Below, piece after piece: positions 54,444 through 61,966 of a stretch of 64,000 nt of DNA. Origin of the DNA: DAIOEK01 sp964648485 (GTDB taxonomy: Bacteria > Chloroflexota > Anaerolineae > Anaerolineales > Anaerolineaceae). A program made the translations under genes and the position numbers. Numbering within the stretch: position 1 is the first letter of the stretch; every line of letters starts with the position of its first letter. A model generated the notes under the pieces. It was not told where the DNA came from. It was given only the letters and a program-made list of their open reading frames with translations, and did no database searches. Where the stretch lies: NCBI GenBank assembly GCA_964648485.1, contig CAZYOF010000005.1, positions 129,047 to 193,046 on the forward strand. Reading direction: 5' to 3'.

Positions 54444-55277
54444 TCAGTATTCAAAGGTCAGAGCAGCCCAGGTGCAATCGGCGCGGCTGCCGGATGTTTT
54501 GATCTCAAAACGGGTCTCGACATCGGCGCCGGGGAGCGCGCTTAGGAGATCGCCTGTTTTCACGATGTTGGTAAGTGCGGTGGATGTGGTGGAGATCTCT
54601 ATGATGGTGGTGGAATCGGTCGTGTCATAGAGACGGGCGTAGGCAGTGCCGCTGGCGGCGATGAGGTTGGCAACCAGGTAGGCGGTTTTGGCTCCCTGTT
54701 TGAGCAGGCTCAGGTTAAGGCGGTGGCGGCAGATGAGGGTGGCGCTGTAGGTGGATGAAGTGGTGTAGGTGTTCTGACCGTGCAGGGTGATGACCTCCAC
54801 ACGGCTGCCACTAAGGACACCCTGGTAGGTGACGATCGAGGTGGCATCCAGCGCGGCGCCATCCCAGCGGCAGGAGCCGATCAGGCGTGAATCGACCCCT
54901 TCGGCAGCGTTGGTGTTGACCGAGAGGGTGAAAGCCGAAGAACCGGGTACGCGGTTGGCAAAGACATACCAGGTGGCGCTGGGTCCACTGAAAGAATTGG
55001 AGGGCAGATCCACCTGATCTTGCGCCTGGCACATAAAGCCATTGATCATAAGGGTGGGCGGAAAGAGCGGATCGACCGGCACGCGAAGGCGGTTGGTGGG
55101 GATGCTGACCAACTGTAAGCCGGAGATGTGGCGATTGAGGAACTGTCCCAACGGAACGGCATCTGACGCGGAGGCGCCCAAACGGAGGGCATCGGCGCGG
55201 AGACGGTTGTACTGCAGGTAGCTGGTGGGCTGCCCGGCGGAAACATCTTGCGAGGAGGGATAGACAGGTGCGGACAT
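54444..55277 (-). CDS. Tail/receptor-binding-like phage structural protein
   Basis: A 277-aa beta-rich, Ser/Thr/Ala-rich protein. The N-terminal region PSSQDVSAGQPTSYLQYNRL followed by RADALRLG resembles the conserved helix near the start of many phage tail or appendage proteins. The C-terminal part is rich in short strands (DTTDSTTIIEISTTSTALT), as in tail-fibre or baseplate-like domains. Starts two bases before the previous gene ends. Assignment is by pattern and context only. Confidence 0.5.
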   Translation of the reverse strand: MSAPVYPSSQDVSAGQPTSYLQYNRLRADALRLGASASDAVPLGQFLNRHISGLQLVSIPTNRLRVPVDPLFPPTLMINGFMCQAQDQVDLPSNSFSGPSATWYVFANRVPGSSAFTLSVNTNAAEGVDSRLIGSCRWDGAALDATSIVTYQGVLSGSRVEVITLHGQNTYTTSSTYSATLICRHRLNLSLLKQGAKTAYLVANLIAASGTAYARLYDTTDSTTIIEISTTSTALTNIVKTGDLLSALPGADVETRFEIKTSGSRADCTWAALTFEY

Positions 55278-55278
55278 T

Positions 55279-55785
55279 TCAAGCTCTCCAATAGCTGTTG
55301 TTCCAGGTCATCTCTCCGGTGTAATCATCTGCGACCCAGTATGATTGCTCGTAACGTTCGCGATCTGCCGGGGCAAAGATATTACCATTGGAGGAGAGCT
55401 GGATGGTGATGCGGTACGCTCCACCCGCCCGCTCTTCGAGCGCGTAATTACCCGAAGAGTACAAGCCGCTGAAAACGCCATCATGGGTGACCAGACCGAT
55501 ATCTGCGCGCTGGTTGAGAAGGGCGAAGAGGGTAGAGTACATTTCGCCCGCCGGGCGGGATTCGGGGCTGCCATCCGGGCGGATGAGACCATCTGCCAGC
55601 AAAACGGTAAAAGTGATGGTTTGCTGATCCTGGTAGTCACCATCCGCCTGTTTGTAGGCGGAGCGAAAGACATTGATGGCGCCGCGCGCCAGGCGAGAGC
55701 GGTCGAGCAGGTAGCCCTGCGGGGTGCCGCTTTCGACCTGCTGATGATAGAGGACGATATCACAATCGGTTCCGGGATCGGGCAT
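55279..55785 (-). CDS. Hypothetical phage structural protein
   Basis: A 168-aa protein with no recognised motif, rich in Tyr, Asn and Gln (NGNIFAPADRERYEQSYWVA). Lies between the muramidase and the tail-like gene; a tail or capsid-decoration role is possible but not shown. Confidence 0.5.
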   Translation of the reverse strand: MPDPGTDCDIVLYHQQVESGTPQGYLLDRSRLARGAINVFRSAYKQADGDYQDQQTITFTVLLADGLIRPDGSPESRPAGEMYSTLFALLNQRADIGLVTHDGVFSGLYSSGNYALEERAGGAYRITIQLSSNGNIFAPADRERYEQSYWVADDYTGEMTWNNSYWRA

Positions 55786-55794
55786 ACAGCCTCC

Positions 55795-56568
55795 TTAACG
55801 GGCAGGAAAATCTACGCCATTGACCCACTGGTTGAGGGTGGTGCGATCTCCACGGAAAACATTGACATCGGGGCGGGATGAGATGCCCGGCAGGGTGAAG
55901 CGGTCTCCGCTGCATTGCCAGAAAGTCCACGGCTGACAGCCGGGCGGACGCGGCACGGCGTATGGCTGGTTGATTTTCATTGAAAGGTCAGACCAGTTCG
56001 GGGTAGTACTGAGATCGCGCCAGTAGGGGTACTGTGCCAGCCAAAGCGGATATTCGGGCAGCCAGTTGAGCATGGGGCGGGCGTATTCCATGACGAACGA
56101 GGTGCGCGTGTAGATGACCAGCCGTTTCTCGGGGTGTTCCTTGCGGATGAGGGTGGCGAGGGTGCGTGCGTTCTGCGAGATACGGCTTGGGCTGATGCGC
56201 GGGGATACAGCAATACGGCGGGAGCCCTTGCGTTTGCCGGAGAGGCTGGCGGAAAACTGGTTAGACCACTTATTCCAATCTGCCCAGTACTGCTCCACAT
56301 CAAGGCAGAGAAACTGCCAGGGCAAGGTGCGGATAAAGGAGAGGAAAAAGCTCGCCTGGGCTTCATCGGGGCGAATGGGATCTGACCAGTGATAGACACC
56401 ACAGGTCAGACCCGCGCTGCGCGCTTCGATGATGTGACGCTCGAGCGAGGGATCGCGCAGGTAGTCGCCCTGGGTGGCTTTGACCATGGCGAACTCTACA
56501 CCCTTCGACTTGAGATACTTCCAATCGACCTTTTCGTCGTAATGAGATACATCGATGCCAAGGATCAT
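55795..56568 (-). CDS. GH25 family muramidase (phage lysin)
   Basis: A 257-aa N,O-acetylmuramidase that cuts peptidoglycan glycan strands. The fold opens with ILGIDVSHYDEKVDWKYLKS (catalytic DxSxxxxxxDW region) and holds the second acidic residues in FLCLDVEQYW (DxE). It has no signal peptide, so export would need a holin, and a holin-like gene is in the same operon. ATG 56568 is preferred over an upstream TTG that overlaps the next gene. Its place between head/tail genes rather than at a lysis end is unusual. Confidence 0.85.
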   Translation of the reverse strand: MILGIDVSHYDEKVDWKYLKSKGVEFAMVKATQGDYLRDPSLERHIIEARSAGLTCGVYHWSDPIRPDEAQASFFLSFIRTLPWQFLCLDVEQYWADWNKWSNQFSASLSGKRKGSRRIAVSPRISPSRISQNARTLATLIRKEHPEKRLVIYTRTSFVMEYARPMLNWLPEYPLWLAQYPYWRDLSTTPNWSDLSMKINQPYAVPRPPGCQPWTFWQCSGDRFTLPGISSRPDVNVFRGDRTTLNQWVNGVDFPAR

Positions 56569-56585
56569 GGTGCTGCCTGTGCCTT

Positions 56586-56999
56586 TCAATTGAGAATCCA
56601 ACCGCTCTCCCAGCAGGTGACATCGGCTGCCCGGAGGCGGGCAGATTTGACGGTGCCGAGGAGCCGGTCGAAGCGTTGGAGCAGGCGGCTGCCGAGGCTG
56701 GTAACGCCCTGGGGTAGCTCGGGCTGCAGGTTGAAGTGTTCCTGACGGTCGATGGTTTTAGCGGCGGCGATATAGCCCGCCGCACCCAGTACGAGGATGC
56801 CACAATCATGCTCTGGGATAGAGGTCAGACCTGCATCATCGAGACCGGAGAGAGTTTCTGGCTGTCCGCTGACCGCGCTGTACTCGCGCAGCGCCATGCG
56901 GATGCCTTCGCACAGCAATTCGCTGGAAAAGGTGAGGCGGGTGAGATCTTGCAGCAGGATTGCCACACGCCCTTCTATGGTTTGGTAATCAATGCTCAT
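56586..56999 (-). CDS. Head-tail connector-like phage protein
   Basis: A 137-aa mostly helical protein, DYQTIEGRVAILLQDLTRLT at its start, with a long helix in the middle. Its size, helical nature and place downstream of capsid genes fit a head-completion/connector protein, but no conserved signature was seen. Confidence 0.5.
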   Translation of the reverse strand: MSIDYQTIEGRVAILLQDLTRLTFSSELLCEGIRMALREYSAVSGQPETLSGLDDAGLTSIPEHDCGILVLGAAGYIAAAKTIDRQEHFNLQPELPQGVTSLGSRLLQRFDRLLGTVKSARLRAADVTCWESGWILN

Positions 57000-57011
57000 G
57001 TGTACCTCCGG

Positions 57012-57194
57012 TTATGGTTTATCGGTAAGGATGGTTTTTGCCCCATCGGGCAGGATGACGACCAGCCTGCCATCGGGGTAGATTTTTACAGAGAGGAGGT
57101 CATCCACCCGGCAGTTGTGCTGGCGACAGAACGTTGCCAGTTTTTGCTGGATGGGAGATGACCTGGTATTTTGGGTGTTCCGTTTGGTTTGCAT
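57012..57194 (-). CDS. Small hypothetical protein of the phage cassette
   Basis: A 60-aa protein; ATG 57194 with GGGAGC upstream. The second half (LLSVKIYPDGRLVVILPDGAKTIL) is a beta hairpin-like segment. Unknown role. It lies 12 bases before the connector-like gene starts. Confidence 0.55.
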   Translation of the reverse strand: MQTKRNTQNTRSSPIQQKLATFCRQHNCRVDDLLSVKIYPDGRLVVILPDGAKTILTDKP

Positions 57195-57392
57195 TTTGCT
57201 CCCGGGATGGTGTTCAGGATTGGACGGGCGGGACAAAGTTGGTGGGTCAGGCTCTGGTTTGCTGGTGGAGCGGGCTTCACCCTACTGCACGCGCAATGTG
57301 AAAAATGACAGTTGAAGCGAGAGGAGGGTGAAAGGAATGGGTGACCCCCCTCGATCCCCCCCGAGTAGCTGGGGGAGGAAAAGTGGAAATTA
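57195..57392. repeat. Composite repeat, degenerate copy (left of the holin-like gene)
   Basis: The gap holds two modules also found at 57805-58380: a copy of the 69-bp unit (TCTGGTTTGCTGGTGGAGC, near 57251-57286, ending CCCTAC) followed by ATGACAG, then a hairpin module (GTGACCCCCCTCG, CCCCCC/GGGGG stem, near 57341-57375). More diverged than the right-hand copy. Confidence 0.75.
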
Positions 57393-57779
57393 TCAGGCTG
57401 CATGGTTCGGGCTTCGACCGGAGAGTCCATCTTGCACACCGGTGCCAAAGATATAGGCGGACAGGGTGAGGATGATGGCGCTGACCTGTTCATCTGCCAG
57501 GGGAAAATCAGGGATGAATCCGCGCAGCAGGATGATTGCCAGACCGGCGAGTGCGCCCCAGAACTTGCGCGAGCGCAGCAGACCCTGGAGGGTTGTGGGG
57601 ATTGAAGCGGGAGGGTTGCCCTCGATGGCGGTGCCGCAGATGTAGGCGGCGGTGAGGACAGCCAGGTCTGTGAGCGGTGCGGCGAGATCGGGCAGACCGG
57701 GCAGAAAGGCGGTTGCCGTGACAAGCAGCAGGCTGATGAGCGCTGCCCAAAATTTACGCGAGATGAGTATGGTTTGCAT
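57393..57779 (-). CDS. Holin-like membrane protein with internal duplication
   Basis: A 128-aa protein made of two similar halves: ISRKFWAALISLLLV...AAYICGTAIEG and LRSRKFWGALAGLAII...SAYIFGTGVQDG. Each half has two short membrane helices. This doubled two-helix form is typical of some small holins, which make holes for lysins such as the GH25 muramidase encoded downstream. No direct holin family match can be shown by eye. Confidence 0.6.
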   Translation of the reverse strand: MQTILISRKFWAALISLLLVTATAFLPGLPDLAAPLTDLAVLTAAYICGTAIEGNPPASIPTTLQGLLRSRKFWGALAGLAIILLRGFIPDFPLADEQVSAIILTLSAYIFGTGVQDGLSGRSPNHAA

Positions 57780-57804
57780 TTTCCTCCTTATTGGATGTTT
57801 TATT

Positions 57805-58056
57805 GGTAGGGCAGGTTCTGATTTGCTGATGGAGCAGGCTCCACCCTACAGGGCTGCCCAGACTTGGCTGGCTGGTGGGGCAGGTTCTGATTTGCTGATG
57901 GAGCAGGCTCCACCCTACGGGGCTGCCCAGATTTGACTGGCTGGTAGGGTAGGTTCTGGTTTGCTGGTGGAGCAGGCTCCACCCTACGGGGCTGCCCAGA
58001 TTTGACTGGCTGGTAGGGTAGGTTCTGGTTTGCTGGTGGAGCAGGCTCCACCCTAC
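57805..58056. repeat. 69-bp tandem repeat, about 3.65 copies
   Basis: Units at 57805-57873, 57874-57942, 57943-58011 and a partial at 58012-58056, highly similar. The period is exactly 69 bp, shown by CCACCCTAC at 57841, 57910, 57979 and 58048. Each unit has the palindrome GGAGCAGGCTCC. Because 69 is divisible by three, ORFs run through it on both strands, but none has a ribosome site. Confidence 0.9.
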
Positions 58057-58109
58057 TTCATGCGCAGCGTTCAGAATGACAGGTGTATCTCCCCACAGAG
58101 CAGCAGGAG

Positions 58110-58378
58110 TGACCCCCCTCGGTCCCCCCATTCCAGAGAAATGGGGGGAAGATACAGCGGAAGGAGTGAGCCTCCCGGTCCCCACACAGAGTGGGGGGAT
58201 GGGGATGCGGAAGGGTTTGACCCCCTCGGTACCCCCATTCCAGAGAAATGGGGGGATGGGAAAGCGGAAGGGCCTGACCCCCCTCGGTCCCCCCATTCCA
58301 GAGAAATGGGGGGAAGATACAGCGGAAGGAGTGAGCCTCCCGGTCCCCACACAGAGTGGGGGGATGGGGATGCGGAAG
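58110..58378. repeat. Hairpin repeat array with 104-bp perfect direct duplication
   Basis: The 104 bases 58110-58213 recur at 58275-58378. A related unit lies between. Each contains CCCCCC/GGGGGG stem-loops (for example 58124-58147), so the RNA would be strongly folded. Confidence 0.88.
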
Positions 58379-58381
58379 ATT

Positions 58382-60478
58382 CTAGGCGACATTGCTCTTG
58401 TGCAGCGGGCGGAAGTCGTTCACCCAGACCGCCAGGAAATGGCGCACCTTGAGTCGGTGTTCATCGTTGGTGAACACGGTGTGGTTGAGCTCATCTCCGG
58501 CGATGAAGATTTCGGGCATCAGTCCGAAGCGCTCGGCGATGAAGATGGCGGGCACAATGCGCGGATCGCAGACCGCCGCCCAATCTCCTGCATCTGTCCA
58601 TTCGGGGACGGTGATCACATCTCCGGGCTGACCGCGCTGCTGGTTTTCGCTGTAGATGCTGGCGGCGTTCTCGAGCGAGGGGTAGAGGATCTTCATGGCG
58701 GTGAGCTGCAGGTTGCGGGGAACGAGCAGGTAGCGCGGATTGACCGCCACACGCGGTCCCGTGCCGTAAACTCCCGCGGCGTTTTTGACCAACATGGGCT
58801 GGTTGTAGATTGCCGTCGAGACCACCTCCCACTCGGCGGCGCTGAGGGCAGTGGTGAGCAGATTCTTGTGCCCGCCCGCCGTGGTGACGGCGGTGTTGTT
58901 GAAGAGCGCACCGCCATCTGCCATGAGCGGACCGGTGCCGCTGTTCTGGGTGAAGAGGGCTGCCACCAGCGCGCTGATCTTGCGCAAACCCGCGGCTGCC
59001 AGTTCGCGCGGATAGGCGCGCAGCTTGCGGGTTTCATCACGGTCGATCAGCTCGAGGGTGAGCGGAATGTAGCCGCCGTACTTCTTCCAGTCGGCGGTTT
59101 CGGGGCTGTCGCCGATCTCGAGTTCGGTGTAGGCGGCGCCTTCTGCCACTTCGGGCAGGCTGCCCACCGTGCCGATGAGCGTGCCGGTAATCTGCTGCAG
59201 GCAGGCGAAATGCTCCACGCTCACGATGCGCTCCCACCAGTTGTAACCGGCTCTGCCCAATTCATCCCAGCGGTTGGCGACAATCTTGTTGAGTGAATTC
59301 TTGACCAGACCGCTGAAATCGGCGGTGGTGGCGAGCTGGATCCGGTCGGGGTAATAACCGCCGTGCAGGTCGGTATCGCCGGTGAGGGTGAGATAGAGTT
59401 CGCGGATGCCACCCAGCCGGGCGGGCTGCAGGTTTTGCATATTGGGTTCACGCGGCGCGCCGAGCAGATCATCACAGGCGGCTTGGAGCTGGTCGCGGGT
59501 ATCTGCCACCAGCGAAAGGCGGGCGGGTCCGTGTACTGCAGCACCGGGGTTCAGCGCGGCGGCAAGCTGCTGGTATTCCGTGATGCGCCGGTTGAGTTCG
59601 GCGGGGTCGAAAATACGCTCGGCAAACTGCGCGCGGATCTGCGCTGCCAGAGGCTGCGGCAGGCGGGCAGCCGAGAGGGATGTTTCGAGCAGCATGGCGC
59701 ACATCTGCTGGTGGAAGGCATCGGCAGGGGCGGGCGCGGGCGGTTGGCTGGCACCTTCCTGCAGCTGGTGGTTGACCGGCTCGGGCAGCGCGGGTTGTGG
59801 AAAGGGGTCTGTCATGGATGGTTCTTCTCCTTGGGGTGTGGGACCAGCCGGGAGGGCGAGGAAGACGCCCCCACGGGCAGGCTGGGTGACGAGATCGAGC
59901 GAGTACACTTTGCGGATCTCGAGCACTTCTCTTTCCGCCGCCGTGAATAACAGGTCTGCCGAGAACCCCAGCGGCGGACGGGGTTCGGGCAGGTTCAGCC
60001 AGTCTGTGCCGGTTTGGGTGAGCAGACCGGCAGCCGGACCGTTGGGGTGGAGCTGCAGGGTGATGCCCTGTTGTTCGGGCAGCCAGCGCGGCTCGCGGCA
60101 GATTCCAGCCAGGTCGCGCACCGAGCGGGGCAGACCGGGCAGCGGGCTGTGATCTACATAACAGGGCAGGTTTTGCCAGCAGGGCAGCGATTTTTGCAGC
60201 ACTTCGGCAGAGAAGTTCCAGCCGTTGCCGCTGCCGCTGGTGATGGCGAGGATGTGGAAGGGCTGCCCCGCGTGGGGTTGGATTTGGGCGCCTTGCAGGC
60301 GGACGCGGTGTGTTTGCACAGGTTTGCCTTTCTGGGTGGATGGTGGTGGGGGTGAGGTGGGTGGTAAGGTGGGGGGGTGGTGAGGTGGGGGGAGCACAAG
60401 GCTCCCCTCGACAAGGCTCCCCTCGACAGGGCTCCCCGCGAGAGGGCTACCCGCGACAGGGCTCACCCTGATAGACAT
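58382..60478 (-). CDS. Prohead protease fused to major capsid protein
   Basis: A 698-aa fusion. Residues 55-210 look like an S78-type prohead protease: catalytic His in LPCYVDHSP and Ser in GFSADLLF, with the family's SLDLVTQPARGG segment. A Pro/Ala/Gln spacer (about 210-340) that could include the scaffold and cleavage site follows. The rest (about 350-698) is an HK97-like major capsid domain ending in KVRHFLAVWVNDFRPLHKSN. The ATG at 60478 has a GAGGGG too close to be ideal. A GTG at 60319 with AAAGG eight bases upstream would drop the repeat-coded first 53 residues and begin right at the protease. Confidence 0.75.
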   Translation of the reverse strand: MSIRVSPVAGSPLAGSPVEGSLVEGSLVLPPPHHPPTLPPTSPPPPSTQKGKPVQTHRVRLQGAQIQPHAGQPFHILAITSGSGNGWNFSAEVLQKSLPCWQNLPCYVDHSPLPGLPRSVRDLAGICREPRWLPEQQGITLQLHPNGPAAGLLTQTGTDWLNLPEPRPPLGFSADLLFTAAEREVLEIRKVYSLDLVTQPARGGVFLALPAGPTPQGEEPSMTDPFPQPALPEPVNHQLQEGASQPPAPAPADAFHQQMCAMLLETSLSAARLPQPLAAQIRAQFAERIFDPAELNRRITEYQQLAAALNPGAAVHGPARLSLVADTRDQLQAACDDLLGAPREPNMQNLQPARLGGIRELYLTLTGDTDLHGGYYPDRIQLATTADFSGLVKNSLNKIVANRWDELGRAGYNWWERIVSVEHFACLQQITGTLIGTVGSLPEVAEGAAYTELEIGDSPETADWKKYGGYIPLTLELIDRDETRKLRAYPRELAAAGLRKISALVAALFTQNSGTGPLMADGGALFNNTAVTTAGGHKNLLTTALSAAEWEVVSTAIYNQPMLVKNAAGVYGTGPRVAVNPRYLLVPRNLQLTAMKILYPSLENAASIYSENQQRGQPGDVITVPEWTDAGDWAAVCDPRIVPAIFIAERFGLMPEIFIAGDELNHTVFTNDEHRLKVRHFLAVWVNDFRPLHKSNVA
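60336..60394 (-). repeat. Low-complexity G/T-rich (coding-strand C/A-rich) tract
   Basis: Plus strand is almost only G and T (ggtgggggtgaggtggg); on the coding strand it encodes Pro/His/Thr (PPPHHPPTLPP). Either a flexible linker or part of an untranslated leader if the GTG start is used. Confidence 0.7.
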
Positions 60479-60516
60479 CCCCTCGACAGGGTTTTCTCCG
60501 ATAGGGTTTACCTCAT
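60397..60516 (-). repeat. 15-bp minisatellite, eight units
   Basis: Eight degenerate 15-bp units, ending in the last codons of the portal gene and covering the start of the capsid ORF. In frame they read SPVAG-type pentapeptides. Most units contain GAGGGG-like motifs on the coding strand. Confidence 0.82.
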
Positions 60517-61806
60517 TGGGGGTACCTTTCCGCGTTTGAGCAAGTCTTCGGTATCGGCAACCTCTCCGGCGAAACGATATGCCAGACGCAGCAGTTCGGC
60601 ATCGTCTATGAGGTTGCGGTCGCGCAGCGCGCTAAAGGCGCGGATGATGCCCTCGGCGGCGGATGCCAGCTCGCCGTTGTCGCGCGCGCTGATATCGGCG
60701 CCCTGCACCAGAATCTCCGCCGCGGGGTCGATGCTGCGATCCACCTGCGCGCGGCGGGCGAGCGCGATGCCTGCCAGGTCGCGGATCATCCACAGGAACC
60801 AGCGCTGGCGCTGCTCAAAATGGCGGAAGGTCGGTCCGCCGGCGCTCTCGGCGGTGGTGCGGGTGGCGCCCTCGGGTTCGGCAAGGAAGTGCATGGGCAG
60901 ACCGGCTCCGGCGGCAATGATACGCTTGATGGCGAGACCATCCTCTCCCGCTTCGGCGGATGCCAGATTGGGCTGGATGACGCTCCAGGTTTCGCTTTCA
61001 TCGGTGACGAGGATCGAACCGGGGCTGGGGGCGACACGGTTGAGGGCAGCCTGACGGCTGGCGCGCTCGGTTTCGCTGTTGAAGGGAGCCTTTACCTGGT
61101 AGAGGAATGCCTGGCGGTAACGGTTGAGGCGCACGCGGTCTTCGAGCCAGGCGGAGTAGCGCGCCAGCCATTTGAGCAGGGGAGCCAGATCCGGTTCGCC
61201 GCGCAGGGCACCCACCGGGCGGTTGATGGCGTACTGGCGCACCACCGGGCTGAAGGGGAGATCCTCCCTGCCCGCCAGAGTTGGCTGCCACGCCTGCCAG
61301 TACGCGCCTTCACCACCCGCCGTGGGGAATTCAGTGAAGCCGATCTCCTGCTCGATATCGTTGGCGGCGGTGTGGATGTGCTGCACCTGCGCGGCGGGCA
61401 GCGCCCGCAGATAGGTGGTACCGGCGGGGTCGGTGGAGAGGATGACGAAGATCTCGCCTGAACGGACCAGCTCTTCACACCACTCGCTGCAGCGCACATC
61501 CATACGGTTGAGGGGATGCTGCCACCACTGGCGCAGAAAACGGTTGGCGGCGGGGTGCCTGCTGCCCACGGTGATGCCGCCGCCCACCACGTACTGGCTG
61601 GTGAGTTCCACAATGCGGCGGGCGAGCGGGTTGGTTTGCCAGGCTTCGAGTGACTGGCGCAGCAGTTCCTGCCGGTCAGCGGGGTAGCGCTCACGTGTTT
61701 CGGCTGCCCCGGCGGGGTACTCGTAGAAACCATCGGTAAGACTGACCGCCAGGTTTTTGCGCTGGCTGGTTTTGGGGCGGGTGAAGAGTTGGCTGAGGAT
61801 GGACAT
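60508..61806 (-). CDS. Phage portal protein
   Basis: A 432-aa portal-like protein, the DNA gate at the capsid vertex. Features: N-terminal helical region, NPLARRIVELTSQYVVGGG, SGEIFVILSTDPAGTTYLRALPA and a long C-terminal helix containing GLPMHFLAEPEGATRTTAES, typical of portals (clip/stem residues). First gene after the cassette promoter with GGAGG three bases before ATG. A terminase gene normally precedes the portal; none is here. Confidence 0.82.
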   Translation of the reverse strand: MSILSQLFTRPKTSQRKNLAVSLTDGFYEYPAGAAETRERYPADRQELLRQSLEAWQTNPLARRIVELTSQYVVGGGITVGSRHPAANRFLRQWWQHPLNRMDVRCSEWCEELVRSGEIFVILSTDPAGTTYLRALPAAQVQHIHTAANDIEQEIGFTEFPTAGGEGAYWQAWQPTLAGREDLPFSPVVRQYAINRPVGALRGEPDLAPLLKWLARYSAWLEDRVRLNRYRQAFLYQVKAPFNSETERASRQAALNRVAPSPGSILVTDESETWSVIQPNLASAEAGEDGLAIKRIIAAGAGLPMHFLAEPEGATRTTAESAGGPTFRHFEQRQRWFLWMIRDLAGIALARRAQVDRSIDPAAEILVQGADISARDNGELASAAEGIIRAFSALRDRNLIDDAELLRLAYRFAGEVADTEDLLKRGKVPPMR

Positions 61807-61818
61807 GCGCCTCCGGTA

Positions 61819-61836
61819 ATAGAATATATGTTCTAT
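61819..61836. promoter_or_regulatory. Palindrome at the cassette transcription start (LexA-box-like)
   Basis: ATAGAATATATGTTCTAT, 18 bp with a single mismatch pair. On the minus strand it holds GAACATATATTC, one base from the GAAC-N4-GTTC core of Gram-positive-type LexA boxes. It overlaps the predicted start site. Confidence 0.5.
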
Positions 61837-61841
61837 ATAAG

Positions 61842-61870
61842 GTTATAGTGGAAGGCGCGCAAAGAGTCAA
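61842..61870 (-). promoter_or_regulatory. Sigma-70 promoter of the phage cassette
   Basis: On the minus strand: TTGACT (61870-61865), 17 bases, TATAAC (61847-61842). Predicted transcription start near 61835, about 30 bases before the portal ATG. Confidence 0.72.
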
Positions 61871-61888
61871 CCTGTCACTTGTGACAGG
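61871..61888. promoter_or_regulatory. Palindromic operator upstream of the cassette promoter
   Basis: Perfect inverted repeat CCTGTCAC, TT, GTGACAGG directly adjacent to the -35 box. Good candidate for a dimeric regulator site; could also serve the divergent nuclease gene. Confidence 0.65.
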
Positions 61889-61966
61889 GGGTTGGCAAGA
61901 AACTGCCTTTACTAAAAATATATGCAATAATTATGGATATAGATCAAATCGAATATTGGGGAAAAT

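Larger units (their letters stand above)
57780..58381. other. Repeat-filled gap between capsid and holin-like genes
   Basis: About 600 bases without a supported gene, filled by the 69-bp array, a short link ending in CAGAATGACAG (same motif as the dispersed repeats at 63-64 kb) and the hairpin array. Confidence 0.7.

Noticed and set aside
57805..58056. Possible CRISPR array
   Set aside because: Units are adjacent 69-bp tandem copies with no unique spacers and no cas genes nearby.
57754..58392. Minus-strand 212-aa repetitive ORF (VGWSLLHQQ units)
   Set aside because: Its frame exists only because the repeat period (69 bp) is divisible by three. No start signal or real composition.
58076..59296. 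Plus-strand ORF of 406 aa opposite the capsid gene and through the repeats
   Set aside because: G+C-rich DNA gives long antisense ORFs. The minus-strand frame has clear protease and capsid motifs; this one is repetitive and lacks a ribosome site.
59406..60152. Plus-strand 248-aa Trp/Ser/Arg-rich ORF
   Set aside because: Shadow of the capsid gene in G+C-rich DNA; no motif or ribosome site.
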